A program made the translations under genes and the position numbers. This document shows, piece after piece, positions 46,767 to 56,091 of a DNA stretch of 64,000 nucleotides; within the stretch, counting starts at the first letter, position 1, and the number at the start of each line of letters is the position of its first letter. Below the pieces are notes generated by a model. The model did not search any database. It was not told where the DNA came from and worked only from the letters and a program-made list of their open reading frames with translations. The DNA is taken from NCBI RefSeq assembly GCF_040448305.1, contig NZ_CP148752.1:1550001-1614000 (forward strand), read 5' to 3'. This stretch comes from Pseudomonas fluorescens (GTDB taxonomy: Bacteria; Pseudomonadota; Gammaproteobacteria; Pseudomonadales; Pseudomonadaceae).

Positions 46767-47201
46767 ATGCCGTTAACCGATCAACACCGCTTTGGCATGC
46801 AATTGGCCCAGATGTCCCGTGGCTGGCGTGCCGAACTGGACCGCCGACTGGCGGGCATGGGCTTGTCCCAGGCGCGCTGGCTGGTGCTGCTGCACCTGGC
46901 GCGTTTCGATGAAGCACCGACCCAGCGTGAGCTGGCACAAAGCGTCGGCGTCGAAGGCCCGACCCTGGCCCGTTTGCTCGACAGCCTGGAAAGCCAGGGC
47001 CTGGTGCAACGCCAGGCAGTGCTGGAAGACCGTCGGGCGAAGAAAATCGTGCTCTGCGCCCCGGCGCGTCCCCTGATCGAACAAATTGAAACCATTGCCA
47101 CGCAACTGCGTCACGAACTGTTCGAAGGCGTCGATGAGGCGGATTTGAAGGTGTGCATGCGGGTTCACGGGCACATCCTGGGCAACCTTGAAAAGTCTTG
47201 A
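46767..47201 (+). CDS. MarR family transcriptional regulator (SlyA-like)
   Basis: It encodes 144 residues of winged helix-turn-helix type: LSQARWLVLLHLARFDEAPTQRELAQSVGVEGPTLARLLDSLESQGLVQR followed by the wing EDRRAKKIVL. Such dimers repress transport or stress genes and respond to aromatic or other ligands. It stands alone between recQ and the FimV-like gene. Targets are unknown. Confidence 0.92.
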   Translation: MPLTDQHRFGMQLAQMSRGWRAELDRRLAGMGLSQARWLVLLHLARFDEAPTQRELAQSVGVEGPTLARLLDSLESQGLVQRQAVLEDRRAKKIVLCAPARPLIEQIETIATQLRHELFEGVDEADLKVCMRVHGHILGNLEKS

Positions 47202-47328
47202 GGCATAACCGAACGCCAGGCTTTTGAGAGACCGCATTGGGCAGACTATAAGAACTACTCGGCAATATCGTGTTCGTAACGGATGTACGAACCCGTGCGG
47301 ATGGTTTCTGTAGATCTCAAGGATGCTC

Positions 47329-48582
47329 ATGCTCAAGTGTTGGCGATTGGTTTTACGCGGTGGTTCTCAGTGGTTGCTGGCCGGGGTCGCAGTCACTTAC
47401 TCGGCATGGGCGCCGGCGCTGGGCCTGGGTGAAATCACCCTGCATTCGGCGCTGAATCAACCGCTGCGTGCCGATATCGCACTGGTGGATGCCGCCGGCC
47501 TCGAGGAAAACCAGCTGTCGGTGAGCCTGGCAACGGCGGACGAGTTCAGTCGTGCCGGGGTCGACCGGGCATTTTTCCTCAGCGACCTGAAGTTCACCCC
47601 GGTGCTGCGCGGTAATCGCAATGTGATCCAGGTGACCTCCGGCAAACCGGTCAGTGAACCCTTCCTGAATTTCCTCGTGCAGCTCAATCAGCCTAATGGG
47701 CGATTGCTGCGTGAGTACACGGTACTGATCGATCCGCCGGGTTCGTCGGGGGTTGTTCCCGCCGCCGATGAAGCGTTTTCCCGTTCCCCGGCGTCCGCAT
47801 TCCCCCGTGTTCAACCGGTCGTGGCGCCATCACCTGTGACAAAGACGATGCCAGAACCGGACGTCGCCGTGGTTGATCCCGCTGTCGAACAACTGGCCGC
47901 CAGTACCCTGCAAAACCACCAGTTGCAAACCACTGTCGATGAGCTCAACGAGAAGCTTCAAGGCCAGGATGAGCTGATCACCGACCAGAAAAAACAGTTG
48001 GCCGAATTGCAAACCCAACTGGCGGAGCTCAAGAAGGTAAAGGCGCAACCCATTGCATCCGACGCCGTGGCGCCAACCCCCGCCATTGCTGAAAACCCCG
48101 GGATTGGCTGGCTGCCGATTGCCAGTGTGTCGGCGCTGATAGCATTGCTGGCGCTGGGCTGGTTTGTTCGCCGCCAGCGACAGCAGCACCAGGCCACAGC
48201 GTCAGAGGCGCTGCCGTCGCAGCATGAACCGCTGGCTGAGCTCTTTACCGAGCCTGTGATGTGGCCCCCCGTCATGCAACCATCCACTGTGCATCGCGAC
48301 GGGGTGCCGGCCAACGATGAGCTTGAGCGGGTCGATAGCCGCCATTCCATTCCGGTCGCGGCTGCCGTGGCGGTAGTTCCGGGTCTGGCGATATCTGGCG
48401 AATCCGCCACTGACGATGAGTACCGGCTCAACTTGGAGGAGCTGTCCATGGCGTCGAGTTGGGACGTGATCAGGCCAATCGAGAACCCACAGCCGGCTGC
48501 TTTGGCCATGATCGAGCCTGGGTTCGAGTTGGAGGCGCAATTCGCTCCGCCGTCTCGACAGCCTCCGGTCGGGCTATCATAG
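47329..48582 (+). CDS. Orphan FimV N-terminal-domain protein
   Basis: It encodes 417 residues from the second ATG (47329), which has AAGG at the right spacing. After a signal peptide comes the FimV N-terminal domain: LGLGEITLHSALNQPLRADIALVDAAGLEENQLSVSLA ... FLNFLVQLNQPNGRLLREYTVLIDPP. A coiled coil (residues 190-240), a membrane segment (about 265-282, WLPIASVSALIALLALGWFV) and a low-complexity cytoplasmic tail follow. It lacks the LysM and the acidic TPR tail of FimV (about 900 residues), so it is a shorter relative. A role in polar assembly is possible but unknown. Confidence 0.82.
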   Translation: MLKCWRLVLRGGSQWLLAGVAVTYSAWAPALGLGEITLHSALNQPLRADIALVDAAGLEENQLSVSLATADEFSRAGVDRAFFLSDLKFTPVLRGNRNVIQVTSGKPVSEPFLNFLVQLNQPNGRLLREYTVLIDPPGSSGVVPAADEAFSRSPASAFPRVQPVVAPSPVTKTMPEPDVAVVDPAVEQLAASTLQNHQLQTTVDELNEKLQGQDELITDQKKQLAELQTQLAELKKVKAQPIASDAVAPTPAIAENPGIGWLPIASVSALIALLALGWFVRRQRQQHQATASEALPSQHEPLAELFTEPVMWPPVMQPSTVHRDGVPANDELERVDSRHSIPVAAAVAVVPGLAISGESATDDEYRLNLEELSMASSWDVIRPIENPQPAALAMIEPGFELEAQFAPPSRQPPVGLS

Positions 48583-48615
48583 CGACGTCGTCAAACTCTG
48601 GAGTCACGCCCCATC

Positions 48616-48903
48616 ATGACCGTCAGCAAACCGGAAATCATCATCACCTATTGCACGCAATGCCAATGGCTGTTGCGTGCGGCCTGGCTGGCCCAGGAAC
48701 TGCTCAGCACCTTTGGTGATGACCTGGGCAAAGTCTCCCTGGTGCCGGGCACCGGCGGGGTCTTTCATATCTACTGTGACGCCGTGCAGATCTGGGAGCG
48801 CAAGGCCGACGGTGGTTTCCCCGAGGCCAAAGTGCTCAAGCAGCGAGTTCGCGACCAGATTGACCCGGACCGCGACCTGGGGCACAACGACCGCACTCAG
48901 TGA
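48616..48903 (+). CDS. SelT/SelW/SelH family (Rdx) protein
   Basis: It encodes 95 residues with a thioredoxin-like CxxC (YCTQCQW) near the N-terminus, where eukaryotic relatives have CxxU. The remainder (GTGGVFHIYCDAVQIWERKADGGFPEAKVLKQRVRD) is the Rdx signature. Probably a redox or metal-related protein in the cytosol. Its 3' end overlaps the convergent EamA gene by 7 bp. Confidence 0.9.
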   Translation: MTVSKPEIIITYCTQCQWLLRAAWLAQELLSTFGDDLGKVSLVPGTGGVFHIYCDAVQIWERKADGGFPEAKVLKQRVRDQIDPDRDLGHNDRTQ

Positions 48904-49790
48904 GACGCGGCCTCGGCTGCAACAGTCTTTTTGCTTGTGCCACTTGAGAACCGGCTGGACACCACAATCGCCACAATGATCAGCGCGCCCCCCAGCAACA
49001 TACGCAGGGTCGGATTTTCGTTGAACAGCAGCCAGGCGACGGTGATGCCGTAGACCGGCTCCAGGGCGAACACCACGGCGGCGGTGCGTGCCTTGATCAC
49101 CGCGAGGCTGGCGACGAACAGGCTGTGGGCGACACCGGTACAGAACACTCCAAGCAGGCCGATCCACAGCCAGTCGATGGCGCGCACTTCGCTCAACTGA
49201 GGCGCCGCCACCGGCAGCAGGCACAGGGCAACCACCACGTTCTGGCACAGCGCAGCCTGTACCGGCGGGACTCGCCCGGAGCTGGCACGGTTGGTCAGTG
49301 ACAGCAGGGCGAACAACAACCCGGAACCCACGGCCCACAGCAGGCCGGTGGTGGCGCCGCTGGCCAGGTCGAAATCAGGCGTGACCAGCACCAGGCCGAC
49401 ACTCACCAGCAGCACCAGCACGATTTCATTGGCGCGAATGCGCTCGCGGAAAATCAGCCCTTCGAGGATTACGGTAAAGGCCGGGAAACTGGCGAAACCG
49501 AGCGTCGCAATTGCTACGCCTGCGACTTTCACCGCAATGAAGAAGCTCACCCAGTGCCCGGCCAGCAACAAGCCGCTGAGCAGCAGCCGGCGCCAGTCCA
49601 CCGCCTCGAGTTTCTGCCAGCGCGTCTGGCTGGCGAACCGTGCAAAAAACGCCAGCGCGAGCACAGCGAAAGCGGCACGGCCGAAAACGATGATCGCCGG
49701 TGAAGCGGCAGCCAGTTTGCCGAACACACCGGTCAGGCCGAACATCAATGCGCCGATATGCAAGGCGCCAAGGGCGGTACGGGGAGTCAT
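48897..49790 (-). CDS. DMT superfamily (EamA) transporter
   Basis: It encodes 297 residues from ATG 49790 (MTPRTALGALHIGALMFG), with AAGG upstream. Two EamA halves with about ten membrane segments are visible, e.g. LLLAGHWVSFFIAVKVAGVAIATLGFASFPAF and PVYGITVAWLLFNENPTLRMLLGGALIIVAIV. Substrate unknown. The AraC gene follows upstream on the same strand (77 bp) and may control it. Confidence 0.88.
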   Translation of the reverse strand: MTPRTALGALHIGALMFGLTGVFGKLAAASPAIIVFGRAAFAVLALAFFARFASQTRWQKLEAVDWRRLLLSGLLLAGHWVSFFIAVKVAGVAIATLGFASFPAFTVILEGLIFRERIRANEIVLVLLVSVGLVLVTPDFDLASGATTGLLWAVGSGLLFALLSLTNRASSGRVPPVQAALCQNVVVALCLLPVAAPQLSEVRAIDWLWIGLLGVFCTGVAHSLFVASLAVIKARTAAVVFALEPVYGITVAWLLFNENPTLRMLLGGALIIVAIVVSSRFSSGTSKKTVAAEAASH

Positions 49791-49867
49791 TGCAATCCTT
49801 AACGACAAACGAACAGAGGCCTCATTGAAGCGCGTAATCGCCCATCAAGTCTGTCGGCAAACTCGCG

Positions 49868-50626
49868 TTATTTGTCGCCAGCCTCGCGCCGCAGTTTCCC
49901 GGGCGATGCCCCGAACTCGCGCAGCACCGCCGCCGCAAAGGCACTCTGGGAGCTGTAGCCGACGCGGCTGGCAATCTCGCCGATGGGCAGCGCCGAGTTG
50001 CGCAGCAAGCCCACAGCGATGTGCAGACGTCGGCTGCGGATATAGTCCATCGGCGTCTGCCCGCATTCGGACACGAACCGCGCATGCAATCGGGCACTGG
50101 AAAGGCCGACCACCCGGGCCAGGTCAGCCACCTGCAGCGGGTACGCCGCGTACTGATCGATGTGCGCGTTCAGCGCGGCATAGGGCAGGCGCCGACCGCC
50201 GACCGCGTCGGGCCTGGCGTTGTTGAGACTGGCCAGTAACAGCACCGCGCCTTGTTGAGCGATCAGCGGATCATCGACCGGACTGTTCGCCAGCCAACTG
50301 ACCAATTGGCTTTGCCCGGCGTCCAGGGGCCGACGCCCGGCGTTGTCGAGCAAGCGTCGGCTGGACTCGGCGTGATCGCCCAACGACTGGGCAACCCATT
50401 GTTCGCCGGGTACATCCAGCACCAGGCAGCGGCTGCCATTGGCGCTGCCACACGCGTGATGCGCCCCGGAGGGCACCACCACGAAACTCTGCTGAACCAC
50501 CTGGCTGCCACGGCCGTCGACCTCGAAATCCAGCGCGCCCGAAAGCCCGAACACCAGTTGCGCGTGTTCGTGGCTGTGGACGATCAGGTCGTGGCTGTAT
50601 TGGCGAAGCGTGAGGATCGGTCTCAT
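49868..50626 (-). CDS. AraC family transcriptional regulator with cupin-like N-terminus
   Basis: It encodes 252 residues. The N-terminal part (VHSHEHAQLVFGLSGALDFEVDG... FVVVPSGAHHA) is a cupin-type sensor and the C-terminal hundred residues hold two helix-turn-helix units: LQVADLARVVGLSSARLHARFVSECGQTPMDYIRSRRL and LPIGEIASRVGYSSQSAFAAAVLREFGASPGKLRR. It lies directly upstream of the EamA gene on the same strand and probably controls it. Ligand unknown. Confidence 0.9.
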   Translation of the reverse strand: MRPILTLRQYSHDLIVHSHEHAQLVFGLSGALDFEVDGRGSQVVQQSFVVVPSGAHHACGSANGSRCLVLDVPGEQWVAQSLGDHAESSRRLLDNAGRRPLDAGQSQLVSWLANSPVDDPLIAQQGAVLLLASLNNARPDAVGGRRLPYAALNAHIDQYAAYPLQVADLARVVGLSSARLHARFVSECGQTPMDYIRSRRLHIAVGLLRNSALPIGEIASRVGYSSQSAFAAAVLREFGASPGKLRREAGDK

Positions 50627-50760
50627 CGCAGGTCTCCCGGTTCAGGGCGTCAGTCTACACCGAGCGGGCCAACAAGCGCTGTCACAGGACTGACTTGACG
50701 CTGTCATGGACCATTAACCGGGCCGGGGCAGACTTGGCAAAACTTGCCAGAGGGTTGCCC

Positions 50761-51576
50761 ATGACCAGCGCCGAGCTCGCCAAACCCACCCGTAAACAAC
50801 GCGTACGGACTTTATGGATTTCCGACGTGCATTTGGGCACCCGGGATTGCCAGGCTGAACACCTGTCGCAGTTTCTCAAGAGCTACCACGCAGACAAGAT
50901 CTACCTGGTCGGCGACATCATCGACGGTTGGAAACTGCGCGGCGGCATGTACTGGCCACAAGCGCACACCAACGTCATCCGTCGCCTGCTGACCATGAGC
51001 AAGCGTGGCACCGAGGTGATCTACGTCACCGGCAACCACGATGAATTCCTGCGCCGCTATTCCAAGCTGATCCTGGGCAACATCCAGTTGGTCGACGAAG
51101 CCGTGCACGTCACCGCCGACGGCCGGCACCTGCTGGTGATCCATGGCGACCAGTTCGATGTGATCACCCGTTACCATCGCTGGCTGGCGTTTCTCGGTGA
51201 CTCGGCCTACGAATTCACCCTGACCCTCAACCGCTGGCTCAATCATTGGCGCGCGCGATATGGCTACGGCTACTGGTCGCTGTCGGCCTACCTCAAGCAC
51301 AAGGTGAAAAGCGCGGTCAGCTTCATCAGCGACTTCGAAGAAGCCATCGCCCATGAATGTGTCAAGCGCGAGCTGCACGGTGTGGTGTGCGGGCACATTC
51401 ACCATGCCGAGATTCGCAAGGTCGGCGAGGTGGACTACCTCAATTGCGGCGACTGGGTGGAATCGTGCACCGCGCTGATCGAGCACTGGGATGGCTCGAT
51501 CGAGTTGTATCGCCTGGCGGATGCCCAGGCGCGTGAGGCGCAGTTGAAGGCGGCCAGGGTGGCAGAGCTGGCGTGA
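50761..51576 (+). CDS. LpxH-like metallophosphoesterase (second copy type)
   Basis: It encodes 271 residues from ATG 50761 (AGAGGG upstream). Calcineurin-type motifs are present: SDVHLG, GDIIDGW, GNHDEF, HGDQFD and GHIHHAE. The family includes UDP-2,3-diacylglucosamine pyrophosphatase LpxH in lipid A synthesis. P. aeruginosa has an additional LpxH-like protein of unknown role, and the longer C-terminus here suggests that kind rather than the essential LpxH. Confidence 0.85.
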   Translation: MTSAELAKPTRKQRVRTLWISDVHLGTRDCQAEHLSQFLKSYHADKIYLVGDIIDGWKLRGGMYWPQAHTNVIRRLLTMSKRGTEVIYVTGNHDEFLRRYSKLILGNIQLVDEAVHVTADGRHLLVIHGDQFDVITRYHRWLAFLGDSAYEFTLTLNRWLNHWRARYGYGYWSLSAYLKHKVKSAVSFISDFEEAIAHECVKRELHGVVCGHIHHAEIRKVGEVDYLNCGDWVESCTALIEHWDGSIELYRLADAQAREAQLKAARVAELA

Positions 51577-51600
51577 AAATCACTGTGCCCGTGCGGGCCT

Positions 51601-51693
51601 CATCGCGAGCAGGCTCGCTCCCACAGTAAATTTGTAGTGAACACAGAATCTGTGGACGCCGCAAAACCTGTGGGAGCGAGCCTGCTCGCGATG
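51601..51693. repeat. REPIN with inward-facing 26-bp perfect arms
   Basis: Left arm 51601-51626 and right arm 51668-51693 are exact inverse copies (CATCGCGAGCAGGCTCGCTC start). The orientation is inverted compared with most others and like 17590-17694. It lies between convergent genes. Confidence 0.95.
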
Positions 51694-51718
51694 GACCGCG
51701 CAGCGGTCCCGAAATGAC

Positions 51719-52309
51719 TCACGCCGGAGCCTGTTCTTCCATCGCCGTCTTGTAGATCGAGTTCCTGGGGTGCGCAAACAAGCGCTCCATCATCGGCTCG
51801 AAAAAGCTCAATGGCAGCGTGTCGTACGCCGGATCAAACGCCGCCGCATCGTATTTGGCGCAGAATTCGACGGTCGCCTGGTACTGCGGATGGTCCTGGA
51901 ATTGCTCACGCAGATGCCGGTCCATGCCCAGGTGATGGAAGAAGTAGTAGCCCTGGAAAATCCCGTGCTTTTCCACCATCCACAAGTTATCGGCGCTGAC
52001 GAACGGCTTGAGGATCGCCGCCGCGATGTCCGGGTGGTTGTAGGAACCCAGGGTGTCGCCGATATCGTGGAGCAGGGCGCAGACCACGTACTCTTCGTCG
52101 CGGCCATCGCGCCAGGCGCGGGTGGCGGTTTGCAGGGAGTGGGTCAGGCGATCCACCGGGAAGCCGCCAAAATCCCCCTCCAGCAACTTCAGGTGCGCCA
52201 CAATCCGTGCAGGCAATTGTCTTGCATAGGCACTGAAGTCCGCGGCGATGATCGCCCAGTCTTCCTGCGTTCCGTCCTTCATGTGGGTGAAGCGGGCATT
52301 GGCATTCAT
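51719..52309 (-). CDS. HD-domain phosphohydrolase-like protein
   Basis: It encodes 196 residues from ATG 52309. Metal ligands of the HD fold are visible: LTHSLQTATRAWRDGRDEEYVVCALLHDIGDTLGSYNHPDIAAAIL (His and HD pairs) and a later HLGMDRHL. The layout resembles HD proteins related to PhnZ and myo-inositol oxygenase-like enzymes; the substrate is not known. It has no signal peptide. It lies 27 bp from the Mpo1-like gene on the same strand. Confidence 0.82.
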   Translation of the reverse strand: MNANARFTHMKDGTQEDWAIIAADFSAYARQLPARIVAHLKLLEGDFGGFPVDRLTHSLQTATRAWRDGRDEEYVVCALLHDIGDTLGSYNHPDIAAAILKPFVSADNLWMVEKHGIFQGYYFFHHLGMDRHLREQFQDHPQYQATVEFCAKYDAAAFDPAYDTLPLSFFEPMMERLFAHPRNSIYKTAMEEQAPA

Positions 52310-52336
52310 AGGCAACTCTCTTGTGACGGATGTCAG

Positions 52337-52648
52337 CTAGAACGGAACGCGCCCCATGACCATGTCCCGGTACATGACAAAATCGCCGAGCAGGCTATAG
52401 AAGGGGTGTTGGAAGGTTGCCGGGCGGTTCTTCTCGAAGAAGAAATGCCCGACCCAGGCAAAGCTGTAACCTGCCAGTGGCAGGGTCCACAACAGCATCC
52501 ATGCTCCGCGACCAATGGTCAGCGACAGAATCAAGATAACCAGGGTCGTGCCGATAAAGTGTAAACGGCGACAGGTGCTGTTGCTGTGCTCACTGAGGTA
52601 GTAAGGATAGAACTCAGCGAAGCTGTTGAAGCGTTTGACGTTTTCCAC
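52337..52648 (-). CDS. Mpo1-like (DUF962) membrane protein
   Basis: It encodes 103 residues from GTG 52648, where the family sequence begins (VENVKRFNSFAEFYPYYLSEHSN); an ATG at 52729 would add 27 residues unlike the family. Two membrane segments lie at about 35-70. The motif GHFFFEKNRPATFQHPFYSLLGDFVMYRDM contains the His and Glu residues of DUF962/Mpo1, which in yeast are iron-dependent dioxygenases of 2-hydroxy fatty acids. Probably transcribed with the HD gene. Confidence 0.8.
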   Translation of the reverse strand: MENVKRFNSFAEFYPYYLSEHSNSTCRRLHFIGTTLVILILSLTIGRGAWMLLWTLPLAGYSFAWVGHFFFEKNRPATFQHPFYSLLGDFVMYRDMVMGRVPF

Positions 52649-52807
52649 GACAGCGATCTCTGTGGTTATTGTTCTTGCTGCAAGTTGTTCTGCGGGTAGC
52701 TTAATTGAGTCTAGAGTGATCAATGGCATCAGCCACTGACAATAGGCGCCACTTTAGTATCCTTCGGTCAATAGCCGTAGCATGCGGCCACCAAGTAAGA
52801 AAACGCC

Positions 52808-53869
52808 ATGAGCGAACGAACGACTTCTGCAAGCTGGGCGATGGGGATTGTCAAAGCGTTGGAGATGGACGGCCTGGATTGCCGGGCTCTGTTCAAACAG
52901 CTGGGGCTCGACTACGCGGCACTGGATGATCCGGATGCACGCTTCCCGCAAGATTCCATGACACGGCTGTGGCAGCGCGCGGTCGATCTGTCCGGCAACC
53001 CGGCCATCGGCCTGAACATGGGCAAGGTGGTGCGACCGGCGCAGTTTCATGTGACCGGTTACGCCTTGATGTCCAGCCAGACCCTGGCCGAAGGCTTTCA
53101 GCGACTGGTGCGCTATCAGCGGATCATCGCCGAAAGTGCCGACCTGAGTTTCCAGCTGCTGGAGGAAGGCTACGCGTTGATTCTGATGGTGCATGGCGAC
53201 CATCTGCCGCCGACCCGACAAAGCGCCGAAGCTTCAATGGCCTGTGCCTTGGCGCTGTGCGGCTGGTTGACCGGGCGTACGTTGCAACCACGCCAAGTGT
53301 TGTTGCAAGGTGCCGAGCCGGCCAACCTGGAACCCTATAGACAAGCCTTCCATGCTCCGCTGGTGTTCAACGCGCCTTACGATGCACTGATTTTCGAACG
53401 CGCCGATATGGAAGCGCCGCTGCCGACGGCCAACGAGGCAATGGCGTTGCTGCATGACCGCTTTGCCGGTGAATACCTGGCGCGCTTTTCCGAAAGCCGC
53501 GTGACCCACAAGGCGCGGCAGGTGTTGTGCCGTCTGCTGCCCCAAGGCGAGCCCAAGCGCGACACCGTGGCGCAGACGCTGCATCTGTCCCAGCGCACCT
53601 TGCAGCGGCGCTTGCAGGAAGAGGGCACGAGTTTTCAGGCGCTGCTGGACGATACCCGGCGTGAGCTGGCCGAGCAGTATCTGGCGCAACCGAGCATGAC
53701 CTTGCTGGAAATTGCCTACTTGCTGGGGTTTGCCGATCCGAGCAACTTTTTCCGTGCTTTCCGCCGCTGGTTCGATGCCACACCCGGCGAGTACCGGATG
53801 CGGCTGATGCAATCAGCTGAAGCGGTCAATGACGCCAAAATGCCGGAATACAAAGCACAAACACCGTAA
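52808..53869 (+). CDS. AraC family regulator with arabinose-binding-type N-terminus (OruR/ArgR-like layout)
   Basis: It encodes 353 residues. The N-terminal half (GLDCRALFKQLGLDYAALDDPDARFP... LWQRAVDLSGNPAIGLNMG) is the Arabinose_bd/HTH-type domain of the PcpR/OruR class, and the C-terminal half contains the AraC DNA-binding domain: DTVAQTLHLSQRTLQRRLQEEGTSFQALLDDTRRELAEQYL followed by LLEIAYLLGFADPSNFFRAFRRW. Target unknown. Its 3' end overlaps the convergent trkH gene by 44 bp. Confidence 0.9.
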   Translation: MSERTTSASWAMGIVKALEMDGLDCRALFKQLGLDYAALDDPDARFPQDSMTRLWQRAVDLSGNPAIGLNMGKVVRPAQFHVTGYALMSSQTLAEGFQRLVRYQRIIAESADLSFQLLEEGYALILMVHGDHLPPTRQSAEASMACALALCGWLTGRTLQPRQVLLQGAEPANLEPYRQAFHAPLVFNAPYDALIFERADMEAPLPTANEAMALLHDRFAGEYLARFSESRVTHKARQVLCRLLPQGEPKRDTVAQTLHLSQRTLQRRLQEEGTSFQALLDDTRRELAEQYLAQPSMTLLEIAYLLGFADPSNFFRAFRRWFDATPGEYRMRLMQSAEAVNDAKMPEYKAQTP

Positions 53870-55280
53870 TGATCTCCAGCCGGCCCAGCAACATGCCGAA
53901 CGAGAGAATCCACTTGGCGGCATCCGGCAGGGTGGCGAAGTTGCCCGCCGGGCCGATGGTTTCGCCGAGCCCCGGGCCGACACCGGACACGGTACTGGCT
54001 GCGCCAGTGAGGGCGGTCATCCAGTCCACGCCGAGCAGCGACAGCAGCAGTGCGATGACACAGATGGTGATTGCAAAGAAGAACGAAAAGGTCAGGATCG
54101 ACCGCACGATTTCTTCGTCGAGGCGGTGACCGTTGTACTTCTGCTTGATCACCGCGCGCGGGTGAATCAGCTGGTTAAGGTTGGCCTTGAGCAGGATATA
54201 GGCCACCTGGAAGCGGAAAATCTTGATACCGCCCGCGGTCGAGCCGGAGCAACCGCCGATAAACCCCAGGTAGAAGAACAGCATCAGCGAGAAATTGCCC
54301 CAGAGGCTGTAGTCCCCCAGTGCAAAACCGGTGGTGGTCACTACCGACGTCACGTTCAGCGCCACATGCCGCAACGCCTCCAGCCAATGCAGCTGGGTAG
54401 TCCACCAATACCAGGTGCCGAGCACCAGCCAGGTCACCAGCAGCATGCCCAGCAGGCCTTGAACCTGTTCATCCTTGATCAGCGCCCGACGGTTACCACG
54501 CAACGTGGCGACATACAGGGTGAACGGCAGGGCACCGAGAATCATGATGACGATCGCGACCCAATGCACCGCAGGCTCCGGCCACTTGGCCAAAGACTGG
54601 TCGGAGGTGGAGAAACCGCCGGTGGAAATCGCCGACATCGCGTGGTTGACTGCATCGAACGGGCTCATTCCGGCCCACCAGAACGCCAGGCTGCCGACAA
54701 TGGTAATGCCGACGTAGGCCGCCACGATCAGCCGCGCCACCATGTGTGAGCGGGGCATGACTTTTTCCGAGCGGTCCGACGATTCGGTCTGGAACAGCCG
54801 CATGCCACCGATGCGCAACAGCGGCAGGATCGCCACCGCCATGCCGATAAAGCCGATGCCGCCGATCCAGTGCAGCAACGAGCGCCACATCAGGATGCCG
54901 GGGGACATGGAGTCCAGGCCGGTGAGCACGGTCGCGCCAGTGGCGGTGATGCCGGACATGCTTTCGAAGAATGAATCGGTGTAGCTGATGTGCTGGGTCA
55001 GCAGGAACGGCAGCGCGGCGAAGATGCACACCACCAGCCAACTGCTGACGGTCAGCAGGTACATGTCCCGGGGGCGCAGGTGAATGTGTTCGGGGCGCCC
55101 CGGAATCACCAGCGCCAAACCGGCGACAAAGGTGATCATGCTGGCCCAGAGGAACGATGGCAGATCGCTGGTGCGCTCGAAAATGACCAGCGTGGCCATG
55201 GGCACGACCATGGAGATCGCCAGCGTGATCAGGAAGATGCCGATGATGAAACCAATGATCCGTAAGGTCGGCAACGCCAT
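53826..55280 (-). CDS. trkH: Trk potassium uptake membrane subunit
   Basis: It encodes 484 residues with about ten membrane segments and four pore loops; visible pore motifs include GIGFIGMAVAI, AISTGGFSTS, VTTTGFALGDYSL and STVSGVGPGLGETIGPAGNFA, ending near MLLGRLEIITVFVLCIP. It forms the K+ channel with the TrkA regulator, not in this window. It sits beside the cpx-like cluster as in P. aeruginosa (PA3210). Confidence 0.95.
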   Translation of the reverse strand: MALPTLRIIGFIIGIFLITLAISMVVPMATLVIFERTSDLPSFLWASMITFVAGLALVIPGRPEHIHLRPRDMYLLTVSSWLVVCIFAALPFLLTQHISYTDSFFESMSGITATGATVLTGLDSMSPGILMWRSLLHWIGGIGFIGMAVAILPLLRIGGMRLFQTESSDRSEKVMPRSHMVARLIVAAYVGITIVGSLAFWWAGMSPFDAVNHAMSAISTGGFSTSDQSLAKWPEPAVHWVAIVIMILGALPFTLYVATLRGNRRALIKDEQVQGLLGMLLVTWLVLGTWYWWTTQLHWLEALRHVALNVTSVVTTTGFALGDYSLWGNFSLMLFFYLGFIGGCSGSTAGGIKIFRFQVAYILLKANLNQLIHPRAVIKQKYNGHRLDEEIVRSILTFSFFFAITICVIALLLSLLGVDWMTALTGAASTVSGVGPGLGETIGPAGNFATLPDAAKWILSFGMLLGRLEIITVFVLCIPAFWRH

Positions 55281-55401
55281 GAGGTCCGCTCGGCTGATAG
55301 TGGAAAGGGCGCCATTCTACCTGCGGGGCAGGGCATGTAAACCGGCACTGCTGCGACAGTTACAGCTAGAATAGCCGCACAAATTTTTCAGGAGGTGGCC
55401 G

Positions 55402-55968
55402 ATGCAGGCTCTCGACGCTTTGCTCAACCGTGTTTCCGTTCCACGACTGATTGACCCTGCACCCACTGCCGAGCAGCGCGAGGTGCTGTTTGGCGCCGCC
55501 ATGCGCGCCCCGGATCACGGTCACTTGCAGCCTTGGCGTTTCCTGACAGTGGAAGGCGCGGCGCGTGAGCAAATGGGCGAGTTGCTGGCCGAAGCGGCGA
55601 AATTGCAAGACAGCGAAGTCGGCGAAGCGGCCATCGACAAGGCGCGCAATGGTCCGCTGCGGGCACCGTTGGTGGTAGTGGTGATCGCTCGCGTGCAGGA
55701 TCACGTCAAATATCCGAAGTCCGAGCAGTTGCTGGCGGCAGGCTGCGCGGCCCACGGGATTTTGCTCGCGGCCTATGCGCAGGGCATTGGCGCGGTGTGG
55801 CGTACCGGTGACCTGGCTTACTCGCCGCATGTGGCCAGGGGCTTGGGCCTGGCGGAGGGAGAAGAGGTGATTGCTTTCCTGTATCTGGGTACGCCGCAGA
55901 AAGAACCGCGTGTGGCCGAGAAAGTCGACCTGGCCGAATTCGTCAGCACCTGGCCCGGTAAAGCCTGA
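55402..55968 (+). CDS. Nitroreductase family protein (YdjA-like)
   Basis: It encodes 188 residues. AGGAGG precedes the ATG. The sequence APDHGHLQPWRFLTVEG and the C-terminal EEVIAFLYLGTPQ are family signatures of the small FMN-dependent YdjA-type nitroreductases. The substrate is unknown. It diverges from trkH with a 121-bp gap. Confidence 0.9.
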   Translation: MQALDALLNRVSVPRLIDPAPTAEQREVLFGAAMRAPDHGHLQPWRFLTVEGAAREQMGELLAEAAKLQDSEVGEAAIDKARNGPLRAPLVVVVIARVQDHVKYPKSEQLLAAGCAAHGILLAAYAQGIGAVWRTGDLAYSPHVARGLGLAEGEEVIAFLYLGTPQKEPRVAEKVDLAEFVSTWPGKA

Positions 55969-55983
55969 CACCCCCCATCCAGT

Positions 55984-56085
55984 GTGGGAGCGGGCTTGCT
56001 CGCGAAAGCGGCTAACTATTCAACATCCATGTTGGCTGACAGACCGCTTTCGTCGGAACGCCGCCGGGAGCAAGCCCGCTCCCAC
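55984..56085. repeat. REPIN with a disrupted right copy
   Basis: Inverted arms of the GCGGGC type, but in the right copy about 14 bp (TCGGAACGCCGCCG) replace or interrupt the expected CGCGAG junction. It ends 6 bp before the histidine kinase stop. Confidence 0.85.
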
Positions 56086-56091
56086 ATTGGA

